Assembly: GCF_003097615.1 (NCBI RefSeq)
Contig: NZ_QCZG01000027.1
Coordinates: 1 to 55,659 of the forward strand
DNA length: 55,659 nt
Source of the DNA: Pueribacillus theae
Lineage (GTDB): Bacteria; Bacillota; Bacilli; Bacillales; UBA6769
Direction: 5' to 3'
Position numbers and translations under genes: made by a program. Position 1 is the first letter of the stretch, and every line of letters starts with the position of its first letter. Below the pieces are notes generated by a model. That model was not told where the DNA came from. It did no database searches and saw only the letters and a list, made by a program, of their open reading frames with translations. Positions 1-9,162 of this stretch are shown piece by piece.

Positions 1-62
1 AGTTTTATGTTTGCTTTAACGGCATATAGTTTTATACGACAATTATTTTCGGGAGGTCTAAC

Positions 63-1475
63 ATGCTGATTCACGTAGTCAATAGAGGGGAAACATTATG
101 GCAGATCGCACAGCAATACCGCGTTAATCTTTCACAGCTGATTGCCATTAATCAACTCCCCGATCCTAATCAATTGTTAATCGGGCAATCCATTCTTATC
201 CCTTCTTTCGCCATCCAACATACGGTTCGTTCTGGCGAGGCATTATGGCAAATTGCACAGCGCTATGGTGTGCCGATCCAGTCCATCATACAAGCGAACC
301 AAATATCTAATCCGGAAAGGATTTATCCGGGCATGGTTATTGTGATACCTCCCCGAATCTATACGGTACAGCCCGGCGATCAGTTATGGTCGATCGCGCA
401 ACGTTTCGGCATCACAGTTGATCAAATCATTCAAGCCAATAACCTTCAAAATCCAAATCTTATTTATCCCGGGACAAATTTGGTCATTCCTTTTCCTAAA
501 CAAACGATCGATGTTAATGCGTATACCATTCATTTTGGAGCAGCCGGAGGCAATGAAGTACGTGAAGTTGGCCAGTTTTTAACTTACGTTTGCCCTTTTG
601 GCTACAGCTTTAAAGAAGACGGCACACTTGGCGATTTGGACGATGCCGCAACGATTCAAGCCGCTCAAGCCGCGCAAGTCATTCCAATGATGTGTATCAC
701 AAATTTCACCGCAAGAGATCCTGGTTCAAAGCTAGCTCATACAATCCTCTCAAGCACAGATTTGAAAAATACATTACTAACGAACATTGTAAATACAATG
801 AAAAGAAAGGGTTACCGCGGCTTAAATATTGATTTTGAAAACGTCCTTCCATCTGATCGTGAGCTTTACAATCAATTTCTTCAACGTGCTAGATCACGCA
901 TGGACCAAGAAGGCTACTTTCTCTCAACAGCCCTTGCTCCGAAAACGAGCGGAGAGCAAAAGGGGCTTTTGTATGAAGCCCATGATTATCCCGCACACGG
1001 CCGAATCGCTGATTTCGTCATTTTAATGACATATGAATGGGGCTATCGCCTTGGGCCTCCGCAAGCCATTTCACCACTGAACCAAATCAAGCGCGTCCTT
1101 GATTATGCAGTCACTGTTATTCCAAGAAATAAAATCTTGATGGGCTTCCAGCTCTATGCCCGTGATTGGCTTCTTCCCCATGTTCAAGGAAGAGAAGCGG
1201 AAACATTTGATATGCAGGAGGCAATCCGCCGTGCGAACGAACATCGTGCAACGATCCAATTTGATGAAACATCCCAAACGCCATTTTATCGGTATGTAGA
1301 CAGCCAAGGCCGTACACATGAAGTTTGGTTTGAGGATGCCCGCAGCGCCCAGGCGAAGTTTAATTTAGTCAAAGACTATGGCCTACGCGGGATTAGCTAT
1401 TGGGTTCTTGGCTATCCCTTCCCGCAAAATTGGCAATTGCTTTATGATAATTTTCGGATACAAAAATTACGTTAG
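63..1475 (+). CDS. LysM/GH18 spore cortex hydrolase, SleL/YaaH-like
   Basis: Predicted N-acetylglucosaminidase of spore cortex peptidoglycan. Three LysM modules fill residues 1-145, each starting from the pattern HVV/HTV/YTV-x(3)-G-(E/D)-x-LWQIAQ(R/Q)(Y/F). A GH18 domain follows from about 150 to 470. The catalytic GH18 acidic motif is visible as GLNIDFENV near residue 255. SleL usually has two LysM modules, so the third is an extra one. There is no signal peptide, as in SleL, which is packaged in spores. The start follows GGGAGG at 9 nt. It could instead be a related YaaH/YdhD/YvbX paralogue acting in germination or on vegetative wall. Confidence 0.85.
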   Translation: MLIHVVNRGETLWQIAQQYRVNLSQLIAINQLPDPNQLLIGQSILIPSFAIQHTVRSGEALWQIAQRYGVPIQSIIQANQISNPERIYPGMVIVIPPRIYTVQPGDQLWSIAQRFGITVDQIIQANNLQNPNLIYPGTNLVIPFPKQTIDVNAYTIHFGAAGGNEVREVGQFLTYVCPFGYSFKEDGTLGDLDDAATIQAAQAAQVIPMMCITNFTARDPGSKLAHTILSSTDLKNTLLTNIVNTMKRKGYRGLNIDFENVLPSDRELYNQFLQRARSRMDQEGYFLSTALAPKTSGEQKGLLYEAHDYPAHGRIADFVILMTYEWGYRLGPPQAISPLNQIKRVLDYAVTVIPRNKILMGFQLYARDWLLPHVQGREAETFDMQEAIRRANEHRATIQFDETSQTPFYRYVDSQGRTHEVWFEDARSAQAKFNLVKDYGLRGISYWVLGYPFPQNWQLLYDNFRIQKLR

Positions 1476-1541
1476 AAGCTGTATACACAATAAATACGGG
1501 ATTGATATAATGGAATAAGATTTGAAAAAGGAGACTCTTCA

Positions 1542-2102
1542 ATGGATTTGCCACGCGATCCCGATAAAACGATTACATTCGAAATGAAAAAAATGCACAT
1601 TTTAGTGCTCGTCGTTTCTGTTCTTGCCATTTTTTTTGGCGCCATCATTGCATCAATGATCCATACAGAAAGCATCTTTAAAATAACCTTGACTAATTTT
1701 CTCTTATTTATTGTTTTGTATATCGCCGGCATTATCCTTCACGAGTGTTGCCATTTACTCGGCTTTATGATGTGGGGAAAGGCTAGCTGGAACGACCTTG
1801 TTTACGGCATTAACCGCGAACTGGGTGTCGCCTACGCCGGAACGAAAAAAATGATTCAAAATCACGCAATGAAAAAAGCGCTTCTCCTCCCATTTTGGGT
1901 GACAGGCCTCTTGCCTTTTATCATTGGCATTTGGCTTAACAACGGTGTGCTCATTGTCGTATCCGCATTCCTAATTGGCGGCGCTGCGGGCGATTTTTCG
2001 ATGTATAACCAGCTCAGAAAAGTAAAAAATGATGCTTATATTATCGATGATTTGGAGAAGCCGCAGCTCTATGTATTTTATGAAAAACCGGATGGCGTTT
2101 AA
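1542..2102 (+). CDS. DUF3267 family membrane metalloprotease-like protein
   Basis: 186-residue integral membrane protein with about four hydrophobic segments (residues 20-45, 50-75, 118-135, 138-155). At about residue 67 it has HECCH, a variant of the HExxH zinc-protease motif, inside a membrane segment as in site-2-type DUF3267 proteins. The motif retains both histidines and the glutamate, so catalysis is possible, but no substrate is known. AAAAGGAG lies upstream of the ATG. It is a single gene ended by a shared bidirectional terminator with the convergent pyrD. Confidence 0.75.
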   Translation: MDLPRDPDKTITFEMKKMHILVLVVSVLAIFFGAIIASMIHTESIFKITLTNFLLFIVLYIAGIILHECCHLLGFMMWGKASWNDLVYGINRELGVAYAGTKKMIQNHAMKKALLLPFWVTGLLPFIIGIWLNNGVLIVVSAFLIGGAAGDFSMYNQLRKVKNDAYIIDDLEKPQLYVFYEKPDGV

Positions 2103-2109
2103 TTAATAG

Positions 2110-2140
2110 AAGAAGGAAGCGATTGCTCCGCTTCCTTCTT
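2110..2140. terminator. bidirectional terminator between the DUF3267 gene and pyrD
   Basis: 12-bp perfect inverted repeat (AAGAAGGAAGCG / CGCTTCCTTCTT) with a 7-nt loop. It overlaps the pyrD stop codon and serves both convergent genes. Confidence 0.8.
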
Positions 2141-3206
2141 AATGATCCACCCCAACGGCTTCACGAATATTTGTAAAGCCATCTTGCTTCAGCAATTGGA
2201 TTAAACGTTTATTTATCGCTTTCATAATGCCTGGGCCTTCGTAAATCATCCCGGTATACACTTGGACAAGGCTTGCACCTGCGCGAATTTTTTCATAGGC
2301 GTCATCCCCATTGAAGATCCCGCCAACACCGATGATTGGGACGCGGCTCCCTACTTCTTGGTAAATCTCTTTTATCCAAGCTGTTGATGCCTCCGTCAAT
2401 GGCCTTCCGCTAAGACCTCCCGCTTCTTTTTTATTAGAATTTATTAACCCTTCGCGCGATAATGTTGTATTTGTTGCAATGATGCCGGACAACCCTTCGG
2501 CAACCGCCAGATGGACAATGTCATGCATCTGTTCATCTGCCATGTCAGGCGCTACTTTTAATAAAATCGGCTTCGCCTTTGCTCCACTTTGCTCCAGTTC
2601 AGTTTTCTTTTTTTGAATGCCTTTAATTAATTGCCTCAACTCTTCCGTTCCCTGCAAATCGCGCAAGTTGGGCGTATTCGGTGAACTGACATTGATAACA
2701 AAATAATGGCCGTAAGCGTACAATTTTTCCAGGCATTTTTCATAATCGCTTGATGCCTCTTCATTTGGCGTTCCTTTATTTTTGCCGATATTTACGCCGA
2801 TGGGCACGTTTGCACGCTGATATTCAGCTAAATTTTTTGCCGCTTCATCAGCCCCATGATTGTTAAACCCCATTCGATTAATGATCGCCTTATCTTCAAC
2901 GAGCCGGAATAAGCGCGGTTTTTCGTTCCCAGGCTGGCCGACCGGGGTAATGGTTCCCACTTCAACAAACCCGAATCCAATCGCTGCAAGCCCACGATAC
3001 ACCCCTGCATTTTTATCAAAACCTGCCGCAAGGCCGACTGGATTTGGAAAACAGAGTCCCCAATAATTTGATTCTAGGCTTGGATCGCTGACTTGGTACA
3101 CGGATCGAAGCAGCCCCAACCCACCCGTTTTTTCAGCAAGCTTTAACGCTGCAACCGTACGCTCATGGATTTCTTCTGGATCAAGTTTAAATAAAAACTT
3201 TTTCAT
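2139..3206 (-). CDS. pyrD: dihydroorotate dehydrogenase, class 2 (quinone-dependent)
   Basis: Oxidises dihydroorotate to orotate in pyrimidine synthesis, passing electrons to quinone at the membrane. The N-terminal helix (MKKFLFKLDPEEIHERTV) is the membrane/quinone-binding extension typical of class 2. The FMN barrel follows, with GFDKNAG, NRMGFNNHG, VNVSSPNTPNLRDLQ (catalytic Ser of class 2), KVAPD, TNTT and GVGGI. I place the start at ATG 3206, giving 355 residues. The upstream extension to 3293 runs into the preceding gene and has no ribosome site, although the SD for 3206 is also weak and distant. No pyr operon genes adjoin it. Confidence 0.9.
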   Translation of the reverse strand: MKKFLFKLDPEEIHERTVAALKLAEKTGGLGLLRSVYQVSDPSLESNYWGLCFPNPVGLAAGFDKNAGVYRGLAAIGFGFVEVGTITPVGQPGNEKPRLFRLVEDKAIINRMGFNNHGADEAAKNLAEYQRANVPIGVNIGKNKGTPNEEASSDYEKCLEKLYAYGHYFVINVSSPNTPNLRDLQGTEELRQLIKGIQKKKTELEQSGAKAKPILLKVAPDMADEQMHDIVHLAVAEGLSGIIATNTTLSREGLINSNKKEAGGLSGRPLTEASTAWIKEIYQEVGSRVPIIGVGGIFNGDDAYEKIRAGASLVQVYTGMIYEGPGIMKAINKRLIQLLKQDGFTNIREAVGVDH

Positions 3207-3258
3207 TAATTGATAAATCGCAACCCAATCCTTTCTTTTCCTTTTTACAATAAATGCA

Positions 3259-3606
3259 TCAATTGTTCTGCCAAGCTTTGCTGAACACTTCAACTATAAA
3301 TAAAATCGCACCTGCAAGTAGGCTAATAATCAGAAGAATAATGGCAAGCTGAATCATTATTTTTTGGAAAACGAAAAATAGAGATAGCACCAACACCGAA
3401 GCGATGACGATGCCAATGATAAATCGTTGTGTATTTTCTCTTAATGCTGCTACAAACAATTGGACAGTAATTAAATTGCACAAAAGGATAATTAATAGAA
3501 CAGGCAGCAAGCTGTCTTCCGTTGTCACTGTCGCAAAAGGAATGACAAAAACATTGACAGAAATTGCCGCGAAGCCCCATATGATCCAGTACACAACCTT
3601 ATTCAA
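3259..3606 (-). CDS. small four-helix membrane protein
   Basis: 115 residues, almost wholly hydrophobic, with four predicted membrane helices (about 5-23, 32-52, 61-82, 85-108) and short charged connectors such as RENTQR. The start is TTG preceded by GGGGGAG at 7 nt. It lies directly upstream of pyrD on the same strand and may be co-transcribed. I do not recognise the family, so no function is assigned. Confidence 0.6.
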   Translation of the reverse strand: MNKVVYWIIWGFAAISVNVFVIPFATVTTEDSLLPVLLIILLCNLITVQLFVAALRENTQRFIIGIVIASVLVLSLFFVFQKIMIQLAIILLIISLLAGAILFIVEVFSKAWQNN

Positions 3607-3736
3607 ACGACACTCCCCCTTCGTCCCTTTCTAATCTTACCAGTTTTTCTATTTAAACAAAATAATTCCTCTCTTTTATGGTAGAATAAAGTATAACGAG
3701 CCTATTTGAAGTGCGGACTTCATAAGGAGGAGAAAA

Positions 3737-4564
3737 ATGAGTAAAGTAAGCGATTTGCAAAAAGAATCGATGAAAATGTTAAAAGAAACGAGCCGCACCT
3801 TTTTTATACCAATAAACTGTTTGAAATCCAACCTGAAACATACCGTCGCTTCTGCTTATTTATGTATGCGGGCGATTGATGAAATCGAAGATCATGAATC
3901 GCTTGAAGGCGAAGCAAAACATCAGCTGCTATTATCGATCAGCCAGCTATTAAAAAAACCGTTTGATGAAGAAGCATACGCCTCATTGATTCGCCCTTAC
4001 CGCACTGTCCTTCCTGACGTCACACAACGCCTCGGGGACTGGCTTCGCCTTTGTCCGTCAGAAATCGTATCAAAGGTAAAGAGTTCCACAAGTGAAATGG
4101 CAGAAGGGATGGCAAAGTGGGTTAACCTGGACTTTCTAATCAAAACAAAAGCAGATTTGGATGAATATACGTATTATGTTGCTGGATTGGTCGGATGTAT
4201 GTTATCTGACTTGTGGAAGTGGTATGATAACACGAACACTGATCAAGAATTAGCGATAGCATTTGGAAGAGGCCTCCAAGCTGTTAATATGCTGCGCAAT
4301 CAAGACGAAGACAGCGAACGTGGCGTGAATTTTATTCCAGAAGGCTGGAGCCGTGAAGATATGTTTCAATATGCAAGACAAAACCTGGAGAAAGCTGATA
4401 ACTATATTAAAGACATTAAAGATCGGCGCATTCTTTTATTTTGCAAAATCCCCCTCAGCCTCGCCCATAGCACATTAAACGCCCTATCGAAAGGCAAGGA
4501 AAAAATGTCGCGGGATGAAGTGCATGAAATCGTCGAGCAAGTAAAAATTGAGGTCAATGCATAG
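3737..4564 (+). CDS. squalene/phytoene synthase family protein (YisP-like)
   Basis: 275-residue trans-isoprenyl-diphosphate synthase head-to-head fold. The first Asp-rich motif is present (CMRAIDEIEDH, DxxxD at about residue 48). The second, normally DxxED in NILRDVGED, reads MLRNQDEDSERG, so its first Asp is Asn. KETSRTF at the N-terminus and the RGVNFIP element match the family. B. subtilis YisP, also of this fold, has been reported to act as a farnesyl-diphosphate phosphatase, so altered chemistry is plausible here. There are no other carotenoid or hopanoid genes nearby. AAGGAGGAG precedes the ATG. Confidence 0.8.
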   Translation: MSKVSDLQKESMKMLKETSRTFFIPINCLKSNLKHTVASAYLCMRAIDEIEDHESLEGEAKHQLLLSISQLLKKPFDEEAYASLIRPYRTVLPDVTQRLGDWLRLCPSEIVSKVKSSTSEMAEGMAKWVNLDFLIKTKADLDEYTYYVAGLVGCMLSDLWKWYDNTNTDQELAIAFGRGLQAVNMLRNQDEDSERGVNFIPEGWSREDMFQYARQNLEKADNYIKDIKDRRILLFCKIPLSLAHSTLNALSKGKEKMSRDEVHEIVEQVKIEVNA

Positions 4565-4569
4565 CAAAT

Positions 4570-4610
4570 AGAGCGGACAACGTTGAAAATGTTGTCCGCT
4601 CTACTTTTTT
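4570..4610. terminator. bidirectional terminator
   Basis: 12-bp stem AGAGCGGACAAC / GTTGTCCGCTCT, 9-nt loop, T-run CTTTTTT on the plus strand. It sits between two convergent genes. Confidence 0.85.
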
Positions 4611-5725
4611 AGAAAATTTTCAGTATAAAACGGCTGTGATTTTTCGTTAAATGCGACACCGACGCCAAGCCGTTCATAATTTTTTTGCAATATATTTTCA
4701 CGGTGGCCGGGAGAGTTCATTAAACCTTCATGGGCAAAAATGCTGCTTACTTGTCCCATTGCAAGATTTTCTCCAGCCATACTGAAAGCAATGCCATCTT
4801 CCGCCATTCTATCAAAAGGAGATTGCCCTTCAAGATTTGTATGGCTAAAGTAATGGTTTCCAGCCATATCTTTACTATGGCCGCGTGCTGTTTCCCGTAC
4901 TGATTCATCCCAATCAAGAACAGACAGGCCGTGATTCACTCTAGCAGCATTCGTAAGATCGAATAATTGGTATTCAAAGCCTTCTTTTAGCTCGGGGCTC
5001 GGATCTGTAAAGAATTTTTCTTTTTGCTGTTCGAGTTCACCGCTTATAATTTGGATTGCTGTCACTCTGTTGTCTTCATGCTTATCATAAAAGATTGTGA
5101 CATAATTATTGTCAATTAAAAATGTATCGTATTCTTGGTCGTTTTGTACTTTATAAGAGACAAGCCCTTTTTGTATGCTTTCGAGCGGCTCGCTAGCCGT
5201 TGCGCGAACGGATTCCCGAGAACTTTTGAAAGTGATATCCAATGTCGATGCCAGCAAGTCTTGGTTTGTGTATAAACCAGCTACTTTATTTTCCTCATTA
5301 TAAGCCGCCATGAAAAAGTTTTGGTAGTTGTCGTGGTATGCAACCCATTCCACTCCGTATTCATTTAACGAAGCGCGCTTTGCTGAACCGGCCTGCTTCT
5401 CAACTTCTGAGCGGCTGTCGCCAATTTCAATATTATGAACAGAAAACGATTGCTTGGAAGGCTCTTCAAGATCCGGCTTTTTCGCCTTTGGCTGCGTCTC
5501 TATGTTATCTTCCAGCTTCCCTTTCAATTCATCAAACCATCGCTGGACTTGTTCCCCTACCGTAACAACCGTAGCTTGCACTTCAGGATTTTCTATGATT
5601 TGGTTTACGTCTGAATGAATTTCTTCATAAATGCTTTGAAAATCGGAAAGCTTGAAATTTTCGCCATAAACATACCATACACCGCCAATCAGCAATAAAA
5701 CAAAGATACTTCGTATTTTTAGCAA
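4601..5725 (-). CDS. CAP/SCP domain protein with CAP-associated N-terminal domain (YlbC-like)
   Basis: Secreted or membrane-anchored CAP-superfamily protein of unknown activity. One N-terminal membrane segment (MLKIRSIFVLLLIGGVWYVY) acts as signal or anchor. A CAP-associated domain lies around residues 100-230, with a HNIEIGDSRSEVEKQAG start. A CAP domain occupies about 250-374, with LTNAARVNHG, ARGHSKDMA, NHYFSHTNLEGQSPFDRM, GENLA and NSPGHRENIL. I chose the TTG at 5725 because AGGAG lies 8 nt upstream; the longer ORF to 5785 has no ribosome site. 374 residues, close to B. subtilis YlbC. Confidence 0.8.
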   Translation of the reverse strand: MLKIRSIFVLLLIGGVWYVYGENFKLSDFQSIYEEIHSDVNQIIENPEVQATVVTVGEQVQRWFDELKGKLEDNIETQPKAKKPDLEEPSKQSFSVHNIEIGDSRSEVEKQAGSAKRASLNEYGVEWVAYHDNYQNFFMAAYNEENKVAGLYTNQDLLASTLDITFKSSRESVRATASEPLESIQKGLVSYKVQNDQEYDTFLIDNNYVTIFYDKHEDNRVTAIQIISGELEQQKEKFFTDPSPELKEGFEYQLFDLTNAARVNHGLSVLDWDESVRETARGHSKDMAGNHYFSHTNLEGQSPFDRMAEDGIAFSMAGENLAMGQVSSIFAHEGLMNSPGHRENILQKNYERLGVGVAFNEKSQPFYTENFLKK

Positions 5726-5868
5726 AAAAGACACTCCTGTCCCGCCGGATAGCATGATTGTAGCAAATTTTAGTATAATGAACAAAATGTTTTCTTAATG
5801 ACATTAAATTCAGAACAGTGGTAAAATGAGTGGAGAAAGAATTATTTTATATGAGAGGGGTATTGCTT

Positions 5869-7296
5869 ATGCGTGACTGCTTAAAACATTTTATTAACGG
5901 TGAATGGGTTGAGTCAACTGGTTCAAAGACGATTGATGTCATTAATCCAGCAACTGAAGAAGTCATCGGACGAATCAGCGACGGGACAAAAGAGGATTTA
6001 GATAAAGCCGTTGCAGCGGCCCGGGCTGCTTTTCCTTCATTTTCCGAAACGACAAAAGAAGAACGGATTCAGCTGTTAAACCGGATTGCAGATGAATATG
6101 AGAAACGTAAAGAGGATATCGTTGAAACAATTACACAAGAGCTGGGCGCCCCACTTACATTAAGCGAAAAAGCACATTACAATATGGGCTTGGCTCATTT
6201 CCGCCAAGCGGCAAAAGACCTTGAAAGTTTCGAGTTTACAGAAAAACGCGGGAATACGGTCATACGCAAAGAGCCAATTGGTGTGAGCGGGCTCATTACG
6301 CCGTGGAATTTCCCGACAAACCAGACATCTACAAAACTCGCAAGTGCTTTTGCGGCCGGATGTACGGTTGTGTTGAAACCGTCAGAAATGACGCCGTTTG
6401 CTGCCATTATTCTTGCTGAAATCTTCGAAGCCGCCGGCTTACCAAAAGGCGTCTTTAACCTTGTCAATGGTACAGGAGAAGTCGTCGGAAACGGGATCAG
6501 TTCCCATCCTGATATTGACTTTGTTTCATTCACAGGATCCGGTGCCGTCGGCCAAAAGGTAACCGAAAATGCAGCAAAAACAATCAAGAAAGTGGCACTC
6601 GAACTTGGCGGAAAGTCACCAATGATCATTCTTGATGACTACGACATGAAAAAAGCAGCAAAAATTGCCGTTTCGAATGTTATTTTTAATTCAGGCCAAG
6701 TGTGTACATTGGCTTCCCGGACACTCGTTCCAAAATCAAAACTTGATGAGTTCGTTGAAGCCGTGAAAGAAATTTTGCCTCATTATCCTGTTGGTAACCC
6801 ACAAGATGCCAAAAGCGCCCTAGGACCGCTTATTTCCGAAAAACAATACAAACGTGTGCAAGGCTATATTGAAAAAGGCATGGAAGAAGGGGCAACACTC
6901 GTTGCCGGTGGAACCGGAAAGCCTGAAGGCTTCGAAAAAGGATACTACGTGAAACCGACTGTTTTTACCGATGTAAAAAATGATATGGTTATTGCCCAAG
7001 AAGAAATCTTCGGGCCTGTCATGTCAATCATCGCTTATGATAACTTAGATGAAGCCATCGAAATCGCCAATGATACGATTTACGGATTGGCAGGTTATGT
7101 CGTTGGAGAAGACGAAGAAACGGTACAAAAGGTCGCTTCTTCCATTCGCGCAGGCAGGATCACAATTAACAGCGGCGCCTCAGACTTTTCTGCACCGTTC
7201 GGCGGCTATAAACAATCCGGCATCGGCCGTGAGTGGGGCGAGTACGGAATTGAAGAATATTTGGAAGTGAAAGCAGTCGTCGGTGTGCCGTCATAA
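5869..7296 (+). CDS. aldehyde dehydrogenase family protein
   Basis: NAD(P)-dependent oxidation of an aldehyde to a carboxylate; substrate unknown. 475 residues from the ATG at 5869, which has GAGAGGGG 8 nt upstream. The upstream in-frame GTG at 5830 lacks one. The catalytic set is complete: Asn147 in PWNFP, Glu245 in ELGGKS and the nucleophile Cys279 in NSGQVC. The coenzyme motif FTGSGAVG and the C-terminal [12 protein letters not shown] are also present. The next gene is an ectoine synthase, but this is not a betaine aldehyde dehydrogenase by any motif I can see, and a terminator separates them. Confidence 0.9.
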   Translation: MRDCLKHFINGEWVESTGSKTIDVINPATEEVIGRISDGTKEDLDKAVAAARAAFPSFSETTKEERIQLLNRIADEYEKRKEDIVETITQELGAPLTLSEKAHYNMGLAHFRQAAKDLESFEFTEKRGNTVIRKEPIGVSGLITPWNFPTNQTSTKLASAFAAGCTVVLKPSEMTPFAAIILAEIFEAAGLPKGVFNLVNGTGEVVGNGISSHPDIDFVSFTGSGAVGQKVTENAAKTIKKVALELGGKSPMIILDDYDMKKAAKIAVSNVIFNSGQVCTLASRTLVPKSKLDEFVEAVKEILPHYPVGNPQDAKSALGPLISEKQYKRVQGYIEKGMEEGATLVAGGTGKPEGFEKGYYVKPTVFTDVKNDMVIAQEEIFGPVMSIIAYDNLDEAIEIANDTIYGLAGYVVGEDEETVQKVASSIRAGRITINSGASDFSAPFGGYKQSGIGREWGEYGIEEYLEVKAVVGVPS

Positions 7297-7334
7297 ATGG
7301 AACAAAGAAACAAATTTATACTTTTCTAACTTTT

Positions 7335-7381
7335 AAAAAGAAGCACAGCTCCGCCTGCGGTGGGGCCTGTGCTTCTTTTTT
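7335..7381 (+). terminator. terminator after the aldehyde dehydrogenase gene
   Basis: Stem AAGAAGCACAG / CTGTGCTTCTT around a GC-rich loop, followed by TTTTTT. Confidence 0.85.
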
Positions 7382-7386
7382 GATTC

Positions 7387-7422
7387 GGAGCTTAGAGGAG
7401 CTTAGGGGAGCTTAGGGGAGCC
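7387..7422. repeat. 10-bp tandem repeat, about 3.5 copies
   Basis: The unit GGAGCTTAGG occurs three times head to tail (first copy ends in A), then a partial GGAGCC. It is non-coding and lies between the ALDH terminator and ectC. Confidence 0.8.
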
Positions 7423-7553
7423 ATTTTAAGAAAAGGTAGACACCTGCTTTATATGCCGTATGCCACACACTTATTTTAGGTGATATCCTGTTTCATGCTT
7501 GTTGTGATTTATCCATCCGTTCCTTACCATTATAAAAAAAGGAGCTGAAGCAA

Positions 7554-7940
7554 ATGAAAGTCGTAAAACTTGAAGAAGTCAGGGGAACGGAGCATCATGT
7601 CGATGGGGGCAACTGGGAAAGCTATCGTCTCTTAACAAAAAAGGATGGCATGGGCTTTTCTGTCAATGAAACGATGATCCGTGCAGGAACGGAAACACAT
7701 ATTCACTATAAAAATCATCTTGAAGCCGTTTACTGCATCGAAGGACATGCAGAAGTTGTGACACTTAGCGATAACAAAGTACATACGATTAAGGCCAATA
7801 CGCTTTATGCACTAGACAAACATGATGAGCACTTGCTGCGCGGCATCGAGGATGCGAGAATGATTTGTGTATTTAACCCACCGCTAAGCGGCCGCGAAAT
7901 CCACGACGAAAATGGCGTGTATCCCGCTGATCTTGATTAA
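7554..7940 (+). CDS. ectC: L-ectoine synthase, stand-alone gene
   Basis: Cupin enzyme that cyclises N-gamma-acetyl-diaminobutyrate to ectoine. 128 residues, full length for EctC. The diagnostic stretch [18 protein letters not shown], then YALDKHDEH and [13 protein letters not shown], carries the metal-binding and substrate residues of the family. No ectA (acetyltransferase) or ectB (transaminase) lies anywhere in the window, and the gene has its own terminator, so it is a solitary ectC. Solitary EctC genes are known from other genomes, where they may use an imported precursor or run a different reaction. AAAAGGAG is upstream. Confidence 0.92.
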   Translation: MKVVKLEEVRGTEHHVDGGNWESYRLLTKKDGMGFSVNETMIRAGTETHIHYKNHLEAVYCIEGHAEVVTLSDNKVHTIKANTLYALDKHDEHLLRGIEDARMICVFNPPLSGREIHDENGVYPADLD

Positions 7941-7955
7941 TCACTTTAGTCCGAA

Positions 7956-7990
7956 ACTCGATCCATCGTTGTAATGGCTCGGGTTTTTTT
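7956..7990 (+). terminator. terminator after ectC
   Basis: 11-bp imperfect stem (ACTCGATCCAT / ATGGCTCGGGT, one G-T pair and one mismatch) followed by seven T. Confidence 0.7.
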
Positions 7991-8254
7991 CTTTTTCAAT
8001 ATCCCCCACAAATAAAAACGCCATCCCTACACGTTCTTACTCCCCACCTTTGCTTCTTTTGATTTCCTCTCGTTTACAGGTTCTGTTCATATATTTTACT
8101 CAGCCATTTGCTTGCCTTCTTAATTTTCAAGCATTTGACCGCCTTTTAAATGTATGTTGCTCTCAAAAAACAACGATTCATCTCAACCATGCAGACTTTA
8201 ATCTCAATAGCACATATAATGAGGTCAGTATGACGAACTCAGAGGGGGAAAGCA
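7991..8254 (+). promoter_or_regulatory. upstream region of the LytTR cassette
   Basis: No gene seen. TATAAT occurs at 8215-8220, with no good -35 box at 16-18 nt, so an activator (possibly the LytTR protein itself) may be needed. GAGGGGG just before the TTG start of the next gene is its ribosome site. Confidence 0.4.
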
Positions 8255-8713
8255 TTGAAAATATCACTCGATATCGACCCTGCCTACAAGGAAACAAAGA
8301 TTACCATTCACTGTAGTGAAGTTGATGACACAATCAAAGAAATTCTAGATTTTTTAAAAGAAAAAGAAACAAGGTTCATCGTTGGAAGAAGCGGAGAAAT
8401 GCAGCATATTTTAAAACCGAATGAGATTCACTTCTTCTATTCCGGAGACGATTCTGTTCTTGCGGTAACAGCGGACGGAGAATTTAAAGTGAAAGAAAGA
8501 TTGTATGAACTTGAAAAAATCCTGCCGCCAAACCGATTTATCCGGCTGTCAAAATCCGTGATCGCAAACCTTTACGAACTTAGCCATTTCGAAGCCTCAT
8601 TCAACGGAACGCTTTGCGTCTACTTCAAATCCGGTGCGAAAGAATATGTCTCCCGGAACTATGTCGGCAAAATCAAAGAAACATTGAAAATGACCAGGAG
8701 GAAAGGCGAATGA
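8255..8713 (+). CDS. LytTR-domain DNA-binding regulator
   Basis: 152-residue transcription factor without a receiver domain. The LytTR fold occupies about residues 50-150, seen in NEIHFFYSGDDSVLAVTADGEF, LPPNRFIRLSKSVIANL and SGAKEYVSRNYVGKIKE. The start is TTG with GGGGG 6 nt upstream. The stop overlaps the start of the DUF3021 gene. A LytTR regulator paired with a DUF3021 membrane protein is the layout of LytTR regulatory systems such as HdrRM/BrsRM of streptococci, in which the membrane partner restrains the regulator. It probably controls this operon. Confidence 0.88.
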   Translation: MKISLDIDPAYKETKITIHCSEVDDTIKEILDFLKEKETRFIVGRSGEMQHILKPNEIHFFYSGDDSVLAVTADGEFKVKERLYELEKILPPNRFIRLSKSVIANLYELSHFEASFNGTLCVYFKSGAKEYVSRNYVGKIKETLKMTRRKGE

Positions 8714-9120
8714 AAACCTTTTTATTCAGAAGCATGATTGGCATCTTTTTCGGTGCATTTATTTCGATTGTCATCACCTTTTTAGCCATTTATTTTGGAG
8801 GCTATGAAACGCTGGACAGCGGCGTTTTTATGAAAAATTCAGCAGGTGCGATTTTTTGCGGGTGGCTCTTCACCGTTTCACCGCTTTACTTTGAAAATCA
8901 TAATCTAACTTTACCGCAGCAAACAGGGCTCCATTTTTTCACAACAATTATTCCTTATTTTATTTTAGCGACGTCCATTGGATGGATTCCTTTCAATGTA
9001 AAAAGTGTACTATTTGGAATCGGTTTGTTTATTATCATATATGCGATCATCTGGACCTGTTTCTATCTTTACTTCAAAAATCTTCTCAAGAAATTGAACG
9101 ATGAGCTGAAGCATATTTAG
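8710..9120 (+). CDS. DUF3021 membrane protein, likely partner of the LytTR regulator
   Basis: 136 residues, four membrane helices (about 8-30, 40-60, 72-92, 98-122) and a short basic cytoplasmic tail. The ATG at 8710 overlaps the LytTR stop by 4 nt (ATGA), implying translational coupling; GGAGGAAAGGCG supplies the SD. By analogy with HdrM/BrsM it probably sequesters or modulates the LytTR protein. That role is inference from gene order. Confidence 0.8.
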   Translation: MKTFLFRSMIGIFFGAFISIVITFLAIYFGGYETLDSGVFMKNSAGAIFCGWLFTVSPLYFENHNLTLPQQTGLHFFTTIIPYFILATSIGWIPFNVKSVLFGIGLFIIIYAIIWTCFYLYFKNLLKKLNDELKHI

Positions 9121-9162
9121 TTAGAAGCCAGAAATCAGAATTGAAAGAAGGTGCTATGAAGA

